NCBI GenBank assembly: GCA_003483885.1
Contig: DMXI01000271.1
Span: forward strand, 1 to 64,000
Origin: Microscillaceae bacterium
GTDB taxonomy: Bacteria > Bacteroidota > Bacteroidia > Cytophagales > Microscillaceae
DNA length: 64,000 bases
Direction: 5' to 3'
Shown here: in pieces, positions 27,704-34,985 of the stretch
Position numbering within the stretch: the first letter of the stretch is position 1
Layout: every line of letters begins with the position of its first letter
Notes under the pieces: model-generated
What the model saw: only the letters and a program-made list of their open reading frames with translations
Database searches by the model: none
Told to the model about the DNA's origin: nothing
Position numbers and translations under genes: made by a program

Positions 27704-28681
27704 ATGAACACTGATAAAAAAAATATATGGATTGTAGGGGCAGGGGTTACTGGTTTAACAACTGGAGTGCGCTTGTTACAAGAAGGACATTCGGTAACGA
27801 TTGTAGCTAAAGAGTTTTCGCCCAACACTACTTCTGACATTGCCGCTGCTATATGGTTTCCTTTTAAGGTAAACCCTCGTGCCAAGGCGTTGGAGTGGAG
27901 TCGTTTTACCTACACCAAACTAGAAGGTTTACTAAATACGCCCGAAGCAGGGGTTTCTATGACCAGTTCGCTGCGATTGCTATCGGACCCGTCAAGAGTG
28001 CCTTGGTGGACCAATGCTTTGCCTAAAAACAGGATTAGAAAGGCAACAACCAATGAATTACCCAAAGGGTACGAAGCAGGGTATCAGATGGAGGTACCGT
28101 TGATAGAAGTACCTCAATATATGCGATACTTGTACAATCAGTTTGTGCAATTGGGTGGGAAGATGATCCAAAAAATCGTAGTAGATCTGGACGAATTGTT
28201 AGTAGACGACCGTTGGGTGATTAATTGTACAGGGCTGGGAGCCAGACAGTTAGTCAATGATCCAGCTTTGTTTGCGATTCAGGGGCAAATCCTGCACGTA
28301 AAGTCTGAAGAACCTTTGCCGACCATTTCGGATAACGAAGGAGGAGACATCGCCGCGTATATTATCCCCCGCAAAAATTATTATGTGTTGGGAGGTACCG
28401 CTTTTAACAATGAATACTCTACCCAACCCAAAGAGGAAATCTCTAAGGAAATTTGGGCGCGTTGTGAAGCCATTGTGCCTCAGCTCAAAAATGCTGAATA
28501 TATAAATACAGTAGTGGGGTTGCGTCCAGCTCGTAAGCAATTGCGCCTGGAAAAAGAACCCCATAAAAGAATCATTCACAACTATGGACACGGCGGCGCT
28601 GGCTTTAGCGTGTCTTGGGGTTGTGCCGAAGCAGTAGCCCAGTTGGTGGCCAAGGCTTCGGTAAGCTTAATAGCTGCTTAA
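27704..28681 (+). CDS. D-amino-acid oxidase-type FAD enzyme (DAO family)
   Basis: With the ATG at 27704 the protein has 325 residues and starts just before the FAD-binding Rossmann motif WIVGAGVTGLTTGVRLL. An in-frame ATG at 27632 would overlap the previous gene by 11 nt and add 24 residues without family support. DAO-family marks include AAIWFPFKVNP, the substrate-carboxylate Arg region VVGLRPARKQLRLE and the C-terminal signature HNYGHGGAGFSVSWGCA. Known members oxidise D-amino acids (or glycine-type amines) to 2-oxo acids, ammonia and peroxide. It shares a transcript with the ATP-grasp gene and so probably falls under the same SAM/cysteine leader. The real substrate is unknown. Confidence 0.88.
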   Translation: MNTDKKNIWIVGAGVTGLTTGVRLLQEGHSVTIVAKEFSPNTTSDIAAAIWFPFKVNPRAKALEWSRFTYTKLEGLLNTPEAGVSMTSSLRLLSDPSRVPWWTNALPKNRIRKATTNELPKGYEAGYQMEVPLIEVPQYMRYLYNQFVQLGGKMIQKIVVDLDELLVDDRWVINCTGLGARQLVNDPALFAIQGQILHVKSEEPLPTISDNEGGDIAAYIIPRKNYYVLGGTAFNNEYSTQPKEEISKEIWARCEAIVPQLKNAEYINTVVGLRPARKQLRLEKEPHKRIIHNYGHGGAGFSVSWGCAEAVAQLVAKASVSLIAA

Positions 28682-28767
28682 TAGTTGTTTTTGTAAAAAA
28701 AGGTAAAATACCACAAACTTTAACCTATGAACACTAACATCCTGCAACCGCTTATGTAGCACTCATG

Positions 28768-28936
28768 ATGAGCGTATGTTTAAATTTTGTCTTCGGAGAT
28801 AAAAAAGATGGGAGGTCAGCGATAATGAAGCACGTTTTTGAGTGAATAGCTTTAGCTATTGACGAAAAAAATGCTAAAGTTAGCGCTGGTCAGCCGCTTT
28901 TTTAGCCCAGATTATAACTTTTAAGCATACTCTTAA
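28768..28936. repeat. 168-bp inverted-repeat element (type B), copy 2
   Basis: The ends GAGCGTATGTTTAAA and TTTTAAGCATACTCTTAA are inverted repeats, and the length (about 169 bp) equals that of the copies at 24321 and 60044. The interior differs from the other copies and contains its own short complementary pieces (GGTCAGCG and CGCTGGTCAGC). It sits between the DAO stop codon and the terminator at 28996, so it probably inserted into the 3' untranslated region of that operon. The rest of 28682-29048 holds no gene. Confidence 0.5.
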
Positions 28937-28995
28937 TTAATAAAGTTTAGCGTTTAATTTTTTTTGATTAGATGGAATGTAGAAAGTCAATGACA

Positions 28996-29028
28996 AAACT
29001 GAGGGGTATTGCCGCTCAGTTTTTTTTG
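28996..29028 (+). terminator. Intrinsic terminator of the ATP-grasp/DAO operon
   Basis: The stem AACTGAG with CTCAGTT closes around GGGTATTGCCG and is followed by a run of eight or nine T. It is the first strong plus-strand terminator after the DAO gene, 315 nt downstream of its stop. Confidence 0.7.
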
Positions 29029-29048
29029 TTAACAAAATTTTAAGTTGC

Positions 29049-29483
29049 TCAAATATTACGTTTCATAATCCAATCCCGGGCTTCTCTGATATTCGTAAAA
29101 TAATAGACATTACTATTGAGTTCCTGGTTTTTGAGAAAAGTATGCTCAATCCCCAGTTGAGTTAGAAAATCTTCACTGGCTACAATGGCTACTTTTAGAT
29201 TGGGACCATCTGGTAAGTTTTGGAGCACTACTTGATGAATGTGTTGATCATGCCACTGCTGAAGTTCGCTGGACATTTCGAACAAATTATGTAGATTATC
29301 TAGCAAGGCCCGATGAATATTATAGCGGTGTTTGATCAGTTTTTGTACCCAACTCAGATGGATTTGTTTGAAATCTTCTTCGGTCATAAACTCACTTTCT
29401 GGATACCAAAATTGCTCAAACAAACGATGCTCTTCATGGAAATACATAGAAGTATACTTGCTCTCGACAATGGGTATAGGCAT
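29049..29483 (-). CDS. STAS/SpoIIAA-like small protein, paralogue 1
   Basis: I chose the ATG at 29481-29483 because it gives 144 residues and an N-terminus (MPIPIVESKYTSMYF) matching the adjacent paralogue, MLVPIVESQYTSMYY. A longer in-frame start at 29567 would overlap that gene. The pattern is beta strands, a central helix pair (EDFKQIHLSWVQKLIKHRYN), a short strand with LLDN, and a C-terminal YYFTNIREARDWIMKR helix. It recalls single-domain STAS-like / SpoIIAA-like cytosolic proteins that are numerous in Cytophagales. The function is unknown; regulatory protein binding is inferred. It follows the related gene by 59 nt. Confidence 0.7.
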   Translation of the reverse strand: MPIPIVESKYTSMYFHEEHRLFEQFWYPESEFMTEEDFKQIHLSWVQKLIKHRYNIHRALLDNLHNLFEMSSELQQWHDQHIHQVVLQNLPDGPNLKVAIVASEDFLTQLGIEHTFLKNQELNSNVYYFTNIREARDWIMKRNI

Positions 29484-29542
29484 ATTGTAGATAGATTTTG
29501 CTGGGTTTGGTTCTAAAAATGATAGATTAAGCGCTTTGCTGG

Positions 29543-29977
29543 TCATACTTGCTGTCGCGTAATCCACTCTCTGGCTTCCCGAATATCAGAAAAATAATAC
29601 ACAAAACTATTCACCTCTTCATTTTCTTTTACAGTTTGCTCAATGGTGAGCTGACTCAGGAAGTCTTCACTAGCCACAATAGCGGATTTTACTTTAGTTG
29701 GGTCGGGCAAGTGAGCAAGTACCACTTGAGTAATGTATTGGTCATGCCATTTTTGCAATTTACTGGACATCACAAAACCATTTTTGCGATTATCTAGCAA
29801 AAATAAGTAAATATTGTATCGATGTTCAATGAGTTTTTGTACCCAACGCTGGTGAATATGCTTGTACTCATCATCGGTCATATGGGTACTCTCAGAATAC
29901 CAATATTGCTCAAATAACTTCTTCTCTGCATCATAATACATGGAAGTGTATTGACTCTCGACAATGGGTACAAGCAT
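29543..29977 (-). CDS. STAS/SpoIIAA-like small protein, paralogue 2
   Basis: The 144-residue protein is clearly homologous along its whole length to the next gene downstream. Shared blocks are PIVES-YTSMY, LFEQ-WY-ES, HRYNI--LLDN, QKWHDQ/QQWHDQ, IVASEDFL-QL and YYF--IREAR-WI. The LLDNRKN position matches a strand-helix junction that in STAS domains often carries the phospho-site, but here the residue pattern is Asp-Asn, not Ser. A tandem duplication is the simplest origin. A third, more distant member lies at 63042-63455. Cytosolic, function unknown. Confidence 0.7.
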   Translation of the reverse strand: MLVPIVESQYTSMYYDAEKKLFEQYWYSESTHMTDDEYKHIHQRWVQKLIEHRYNIYLFLLDNRKNGFVMSSKLQKWHDQYITQVVLAHLPDPTKVKSAIVASEDFLSQLTIEQTVKENEEVNSFVYYFSDIREAREWITRQQV

Positions 29978-30076
29978 ATATGAATGAGGTTATCGTTCAG
30001 GTGTTAGTCTGATCTAAACAGTACTGTTTTATTATTGACAAATATTATACCTCATCATCATTGCTCATTGAGAGGC

Positions 30077-31354
30077 CTACAAGCCAAACTTTAGGACTTC
30101 AAAGGCTTCTTTCTCTAGCCTCTCCCGATGGTCAGGGTGGGCAATTTCAATCAAACGTTTGGCGCGAGTACGCAAGTTTTGTCCATACAAATTGGCAATC
30201 CCATATTCGGTAACTACATATTGTACGTGGGCACGGGTCGTAACCACCCCCGCACCTGGCCTTAAGGTAGTACTGATACGACTAATCCCCTTAGAAGTAA
30301 CCGATGGTAGGGCAATAATGGGCTTACCACCAGGAGATAACGATGCGCCTCGCATAAAGTCCATTTGGCCCCCAACACCCGAATATACCTTGGTACCAAT
30401 AGAATCGGCACACACCTGGCCGGTAAGATCTACCTCTATGGCACTGTTAATGGCAATTACGTTGGGGTTTTGGCGGATGACTGCGGTATCGTTTACATAG
30501 TCACAAGCCAATAGACGTACTTGAGGGTTATCATTGACAAAATCATATAGTTTTTGACTTCCCATCACAAAACTACTCACAATTCTTCCTCGGTGCTTTA
30601 CTTTATAGCGATTGGTAATCACGCCTTTTTCGACCAATGGTAGTAGCCCGTCAGAAAACATCTCGGTATGTACTCCTAAATCTTTGTGATTGGTCATAGC
30701 CGCTAAAGCTGCATTGGGGATGGCTCCAATGCCCATTTGTAGCGTAGAGCGATCTTCTACCAATGAGGCCACATATTCTCCAATTTTGGTTTCTATGGCA
30801 TTGGGTTGGGTAGGGTCATGGGTAGGCAGCGGATGGTCGGTTTCTATGATTTTGTCAAACTCGCTGATGTGTAAAAAGCCATCTCCGTGTACCCGAGGCA
30901 TTTGAGGGTTGATCTCTACAATGACCTTTTTGGCGGCTTTGGCCGCAGCCATAGAGGTATCTACCGAGGTGCCCAGGGAACAATACCCGTGTTGGTCAGG
31001 AGGAGACACTTGCAATAAAGCTACATCTAATGGAATGATGCGGGACTCGAACAAATACGGAATTTCGCTTAAAAAAACGGGCACATAATCAGCCCGACCT
31101 TCTTGTACGGCCTTACGCGTATTGGCCCCGGTAAATAAATTGTTGACCCGAAAACTTTGGGTATACTCTGGGCTGGCGTACAGGGCTTCTCCTTCTACAT
31201 GCAAATGGTGCAAAGTCACGTTTTGCAGCTCATCAGCTCGTTTGATGAGGGCATCGATGAGCGTAAGGGGAGTAGCCGCAATACTGTGTACAAATATATT
31301 TTGATTAGAATGTATTTCGGCAACGGCTTCGGCAGGCGACACGGTTGTAAACAT
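30077..31354 (-). CDS. Acetyl-CoA hydrolase / CoA-transferase family protein
   Basis: The 425-residue protein has the length and motifs of the 4-hydroxybutyrate / acetate CoA-transferase group: HHLHVEGEALYASPEY near the N-terminus, MGIGAIPNAALA, HTEMFSDGL, the glycine-rich YSGVGGQMDFMRGA and the C-terminal VVTEYGIANLYGQNLR followed by LIEIAHPDHRE. Members transfer CoA between short carboxylic acids through a glutamyl-CoA intermediate. Acetate:acyl CoA-transferase or 4-hydroxybutyrate CoA-transferase are both possible. It is transcribed alone on the minus strand; ATG at 31352-31354 fits the family N-terminus (VSPAEAVAEIHSNQNIFVHS). Confidence 0.9.
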   Translation of the reverse strand: MFTTVSPAEAVAEIHSNQNIFVHSIAATPLTLIDALIKRADELQNVTLHHLHVEGEALYASPEYTQSFRVNNLFTGANTRKAVQEGRADYVPVFLSEIPYLFESRIIPLDVALLQVSPPDQHGYCSLGTSVDTSMAAAKAAKKVIVEINPQMPRVHGDGFLHISEFDKIIETDHPLPTHDPTQPNAIETKIGEYVASLVEDRSTLQMGIGAIPNAALAAMTNHKDLGVHTEMFSDGLLPLVEKGVITNRYKVKHRGRIVSSFVMGSQKLYDFVNDNPQVRLLACDYVNDTAVIRQNPNVIAINSAIEVDLTGQVCADSIGTKVYSGVGGQMDFMRGASLSPGGKPIIALPSVTSKGISRISTTLRPGAGVVTTRAHVQYVVTEYGIANLYGQNLRTRAKRLIEIAHPDHRERLEKEAFEVLKFGL

Positions 31355-31550
31355 AGACTGTTTTATAAGTTTTTGGTGAAAAAAGTTTGTATTTGGAAAT
31401 CATTTTAAAAAATATCTCCACTGTTTGCTGGTAGGTTTGTAATATATCACATAGCATCCTAGATTGGGGCGCAAATCAGTGGATTTTACACAATCTTAAC
31501 CTGTAAAATTGCAAGAACTTCATTTTATCGATTTAAAACTGACTTATTTT

Positions 31551-32558
31551 ATGAAACGCTTTCAAATTCAATCTAAATATTTTGATCTATCACTCAAATA
31601 TTTGATAATGATCACCTTAGCCAGCTTAATGATGGCTTGTGGAGGAACCAAGGAAAACAAGGAAAATGCCAATGACAGTACAAAAAGTGATGCCACTACG
31701 GCTACCAATAAAGCGAACGAAAACTTTACGCCTGCCAACCTAAAAAGCGACAAAGAATTATACAATTACGAAGAATATGAAGGGCTTGATAAAGCACTAA
31801 AAGAGCCCGAAAAAGTTTTCCGGTTGAGCTTAAAAGATGCGGGGTTAAAGACGTTGCCTGAAAGCATTGCCAAACTAAAAAATGTACAGAGCTTATCTCT
31901 GGACTTGAACCCTGACTTGGATATGAAACAAGCCCTTGGTTTGCTGGCTCAACTTCCTAATCTACAAGAGCTTTCTTTGAGTGATGATAGTCTCAAAACC
32001 TTGCCCGAAGAAATCAAAAAGCTCACAAACCTTCATTCTATCTGGCTGGATAACAATCCTAAATTAAACTTTGCTCAGGCCTTTACAGTATTGAGCGAAT
32101 TACCCAACCTAAGAGATATTTCATTGATTGTAAATGATTTGCCAAGTTTACCCCAAGAGATTGTGAAGCTCAAGAACCTTAAAAAACTGGCGGTGAGTTA
32201 CAACAAATTTAAAGTGCTGCCCCAAGGCTTCAGTCAGCTACAAAATTTAGAATTTGTAGATTTATCTTTTAACGAAAACCTGGATGCGGCAAAGGCAATA
32301 GAAGAGGTAGCCAAAATAAAGACGCTTAAGTATTTGTACATGAGCAAAAACAACATTGAGACCATACCTAATAACATTGCGAAGCTGGAAAACTTAGAAA
32401 CATTGTTTTTGAACAACAACCCATTCAAAACCCTGCCTTTTGCGATGAAAAAGCTCACCAAACTCAAAACTCTTTCTATTTTGAGCAATAAACTAGAGCC
32501 ACCCGCCTTAATGGGGCTTGATCAATTGTTTACACAAAAAGTACAAATATTGAAGTAA
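31551..32558 (+). CDS. Leucine-rich repeat lipoprotein
   Basis: With the ATG at 31551 the protein has 335 residues, starting MKRFQIQSKYF and followed by a hydrophobic signal and lipobox (LASLMMACGG). An in-frame ATG 42 nt earlier would give an unusually long signal. A charged, low-complexity linker follows (KENKENANDSTKSDATT). Eight or nine LRRs then alternate between a 23-residue type (SLKTLPEEIKKLTNLHSIWL) and a longer type with NP-LD--QA--LLA-LPNL. It is probably anchored to a membrane as a protein-binding scaffold. A promoter is not clear. Another LRR gene ends this window at 63815. Confidence 0.9.
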   Translation: MKRFQIQSKYFDLSLKYLIMITLASLMMACGGTKENKENANDSTKSDATTATNKANENFTPANLKSDKELYNYEEYEGLDKALKEPEKVFRLSLKDAGLKTLPESIAKLKNVQSLSLDLNPDLDMKQALGLLAQLPNLQELSLSDDSLKTLPEEIKKLTNLHSIWLDNNPKLNFAQAFTVLSELPNLRDISLIVNDLPSLPQEIVKLKNLKKLAVSYNKFKVLPQGFSQLQNLEFVDLSFNENLDAAKAIEEVAKIKTLKYLYMSKNNIETIPNNIAKLENLETLFLNNNPFKTLPFAMKKLTKLKTLSILSNKLEPPALMGLDQLFTQKVQILK

Positions 32559-32653
32559 GCAAATTCACGTCATATGAGTATATTTGAATGACTAAACATG
32601 ATCATTATTACCTTTACTAAGAGGTTTTATCTTAAAAAAACAACACCATTGCC

Positions 32654-32676
32654 TCGGGTTGTGTCTCACAACCCGA
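32654..32676. repeat. Perfect 10-bp hairpin
   Basis: TCGGGTTGTG (32654-32663), loop TCT, CACAACCCGA (32667-32676). It lies about 100 nt after the LRR gene and has no U tract. It could be an RNA 3'-end structure for that gene. Confidence 0.5.
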
Positions 32677-32768
32677 TCGAGATGTCAAAAGTGCTTTTTT
32701 GATATTTTAACCAGTCAGTGAAGATACCCACTGAGGCAATTGGAGGCACTAATGAGCTGTAATAATGA

Positions 32769-32835
32769 AGGCTACAAACCTGGACAAAATTTGCTGGATA
32801 ACGCAAAATGGTTAGGTTTGTAGCCTATTTTAATC
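32769..32835 (+). terminator. Long inverted repeat, possible terminator
   Basis: AGGCTACAAACCT (32769-32781) and AGGTTTGTAGCCT (32814-32826) form a perfect 13-bp stem around a 32-nt loop, followed by ATTTTAATCC. It sits before the flavin-reductase-like gene. The loop is longer than in typical terminators, so it may instead be a small repeat element. Confidence 0.4.
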
Positions 32836-32901
32836 CTGGTTTTTCATAGAACTTATTTCGACTTTTAATGTTGGGGCGAGTTCATACTAAAAATATCATA
32901 T

Positions 32902-33792
32902 ATGGCAACATTCAAAAGCGTCAATCCCAAAGACGTATCCACTGGAGCATTTCATCATTATATGTTGGGCGTAATTGCTCCTCGACCCATTGCCTTTGCG
33001 AGCACAGTTGATAGCGAAGGTAATGTAAACCTCAGTCCTTATAGTTTTTTCAATGCCTTTGGGTCCAATCCTCCTACTTTGATATTTTCGCCTGCTCGCC
33101 GAGTACGGGATAATACCACCAAACACACTCTCCAAAATGTACATGAGACTAAAGAAGTGGTCATCAATATTGTGAATTACCCCATTGTGGAGCAAATGTC
33201 GCTGTCTAGCACCGAGTATGACAAAGGCGTGAACGAATTTATCAAGTCTGGCCTTACTGAAGTACCTTCAGTAATGGTAAAACCCCCTCGAGTAAAGGAA
33301 GCACCCGCGGCATTTGAATGCATTGTAAAAGATGTAATAGAAACTGGGCAAGAAGGTGGCGCTGGAAACCTCATTATTTGCGAAGTGGTATTGGCGCATT
33401 TCAATGAAAACATTTTAGACGAAGAAGGAAAGGTAGATACCATAAAAGCCGACTTGGTGGGGCGTATGGGAGCCAACTGGTATTGCCGAGCCAATGGGGA
33501 GGCTTTGTTTGAGGTAACTAAACCTATCCGCAACAAAGGGATTGGGGTAGACTTGATGCCCGAAACGGTACGCAATAGCCACATCTTGACGGGTAACAAT
33601 TTGGGCAAACTGGGGAATATAGAGCAATTGCCTGAGCAAGCCGAAGTAGCCAAATTTAGAGAAAGTCAAGAAATACAAGCATTGTTAAAGGGCGAAAGCG
33701 GGCTTGAAGCAAACCTTCATCGTTTGGCTCAAAAATATCTGGAAAACAATCAGTTGAATGAAGCTTGGTTGACTTTGTTGCAGAAGATTTAA
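32902..33792 (+). CDS. Flavin-reductase-like FMN-binding protein
   Basis: The 296-residue protein contains the split-barrel flavin-reductase-like domain in its first 200 residues: YMLGVIAPRPIAFASTVD, NVNLSPYSFFNAFGSNPPTL, ETKEVVINIVN and EMSLSSTEYDKG-like text. The C-terminal 90 residues (from LMPETVRNSHILTGNNLGKL) are a helical extension found in Bacteroidota homologues. It probably binds FMN; whether it reduces free flavin or serves another flavoenzyme is unknown. ATG at 32902 lies just before the conserved N-terminus. It is monocistronic between two hairpin regions. Confidence 0.88.
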   Translation: MATFKSVNPKDVSTGAFHHYMLGVIAPRPIAFASTVDSEGNVNLSPYSFFNAFGSNPPTLIFSPARRVRDNTTKHTLQNVHETKEVVINIVNYPIVEQMSLSSTEYDKGVNEFIKSGLTEVPSVMVKPPRVKEAPAAFECIVKDVIETGQEGGAGNLIICEVVLAHFNENILDEEGKVDTIKADLVGRMGANWYCRANGEALFEVTKPIRNKGIGVDLMPETVRNSHILTGNNLGKLGNIEQLPEQAEVAKFRESQEIQALLKGESGLEANLHRLAQKYLENNQLNEAWLTLLQKI

Positions 33793-33795
33793 TAT

Positions 33796-33991
33796 AAAAA
33801 TGACTGTCGAATAGCGATCCCTGAACATCGAATAAAGAAATCTATATTAGTCGCTCGGCTCTGCCGAGTGTCTGCTATAGATAAAGCCTCTGGCTAGAGA
33901 CCTTCAATAATCCTTGTTTGCTAGATCAACGAAATAAAAATGAACGTTGAATAGCTATTAACGAACATCGAATAAAGAAATCAATTTTAGA
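33796..33991. repeat. Direct repeat pair of about 55 bp with a hairpin between
   Basis: Two copies begin TAAAAATGACTGTCGAATAG (33796) and TAAAAATGAACGTTGAATAG (33936), and both contain GAACATCGAATAAAGAAATC. They are about 140 bp apart. Between them lies CTCGGC-TCT-GCCGAG. The repeats fill the space between two convergent genes. Function unknown. Confidence 0.55.
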
Positions 33992-34020
33992 GGGTTAATT
34001 ATACCTGTGGTTTTCCTTTT

Positions 34021-34815
34021 TTAGACCTTATAATACACTTTAATAATCCACTCAAAAACGGCATTGGGTAATTGACGTTTGAGAAATACCGTGAGTTTTT
34101 GCAAAGGTTTGCCTACCAAATACTTTCCTCCAATTTTTTTCTTTTCGATGAGCCTGCCCACTTTTTTGGCAACTGTTTCTGGTGAAATTCCTTGTACTAC
34201 ATCCTCATTCATAATTTGGTGGGTACGATCAAAGGATTCCTGGTAGACTGAGTTGGTCTTTTCTACGGTGAGGCGATGATCGTTGATGGCGGTGTTGACA
34301 TCTCCTGGTAAGAGCGAGCAAACCTGTATGCCAAAATTGGCTACTTCCATCCGCAAGGCTTCAGTAAGCCCCTCAATTGCAAACTTGCTTGAGCAATAAG
34401 TAGCTCGGTAGGGCAGCCCCATAATTCCTCCAATAGAGCTAATGTTGATAATTTTACCAGATTTTTGCTGGCGCATAACAGGCAATACTTCCTGAATAAG
34501 CTTGACAACGCCCGTTACATTGGTGTCAAACACATTCCTGATATCGGCCAGTGGGGTTTCTTCCAAGGCACCCGCGGTACCTAGCCCTGCATTATTGATC
34601 AATACATCTATTTTACCAGTTTGTTCAAGGATGGCCTGCACCCCTTTGGCAATGGCCTCCTCATTGGTAATGTCCATTTGGATCATTTGAAAGGGAGTAT
34701 CATCTATTTTACGACGACTGGTACCATACACGGTATACCCCTTTTGATGCAAATAAGTGGCAGTAGCTTTACCAATTCCCGAAGAAGCTCCGGTAATAAG
34801 AATAACCTGACTCAT
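34021..34815 (-). CDS. Short-chain dehydrogenase/reductase (SDR)
   Basis: Starting from ATG at 34813-34815, the protein has 264 residues and opens with the NAD(P)-binding motif VILITGASSGIGKATATYL. The in-frame upstream ATG at 34839 adds 8 residues ahead of the Rossmann strand and overlaps the likely promoter. Classical SDR landmarks follow: INNAGLGTAG, the catalytic Ser in NISSIGGIMG, and Tyr/Lys in YCSSKFAIEGL. The basic residue after the first strand (TSRRK) favours NADPH. The C-terminus (LVGKPLQKLTVFLKRQLPN) may touch a membrane. The substrate is unknown. Confidence 0.9.
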   Translation of the reverse strand: MSQVILITGASSGIGKATATYLHQKGYTVYGTSRRKIDDTPFQMIQMDITNEEAIAKGVQAILEQTGKIDVLINNAGLGTAGALEETPLADIRNVFDTNVTGVVKLIQEVLPVMRQQKSGKIINISSIGGIMGLPYRATYCSSKFAIEGLTEALRMEVANFGIQVCSLLPGDVNTAINDHRLTVEKTNSVYQESFDRTHQIMNEDVVQGISPETVAKKVGRLIEKKKIGGKYLVGKPLQKLTVFLKRQLPNAVFEWIIKVYYKV

Positions 34816-34836
34816 AATCTGGATTTTAGTGAGCGG

Positions 34837-34844
34837 CAAATATA
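34837..34844 (-). promoter_or_regulatory. -7 element for the SDR gene
   Basis: On the minus strand this reads TATATTTG, an exact TAnnTTTG. A TTG lies upstream but with only about 16 nt spacing, shorter than usual. Transcription would begin about 15 nt before the chosen start codon, which supports the shorter N-terminus. Confidence 0.45.
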
Positions 34845-34985
34845 GAGATTGTTATCGAAACAACCACCTGGCGGTATTTGGTGTCTTTTGAGCAACGCCT
34901 CATTTTTTGAAATTTGATAGTTTTAAAGAATTTTAAAAGATTGCGGTTTAATCAACTTATTTACACCCACTAAACCCCCAACCTG

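Noticed and set aside
29484..29567. Longer start for STAS-like paralogue 1
   Set aside because: It would overlap the upstream paralogue. The ATG at 29483 gives the same 144-residue length and N-terminus as that paralogue.
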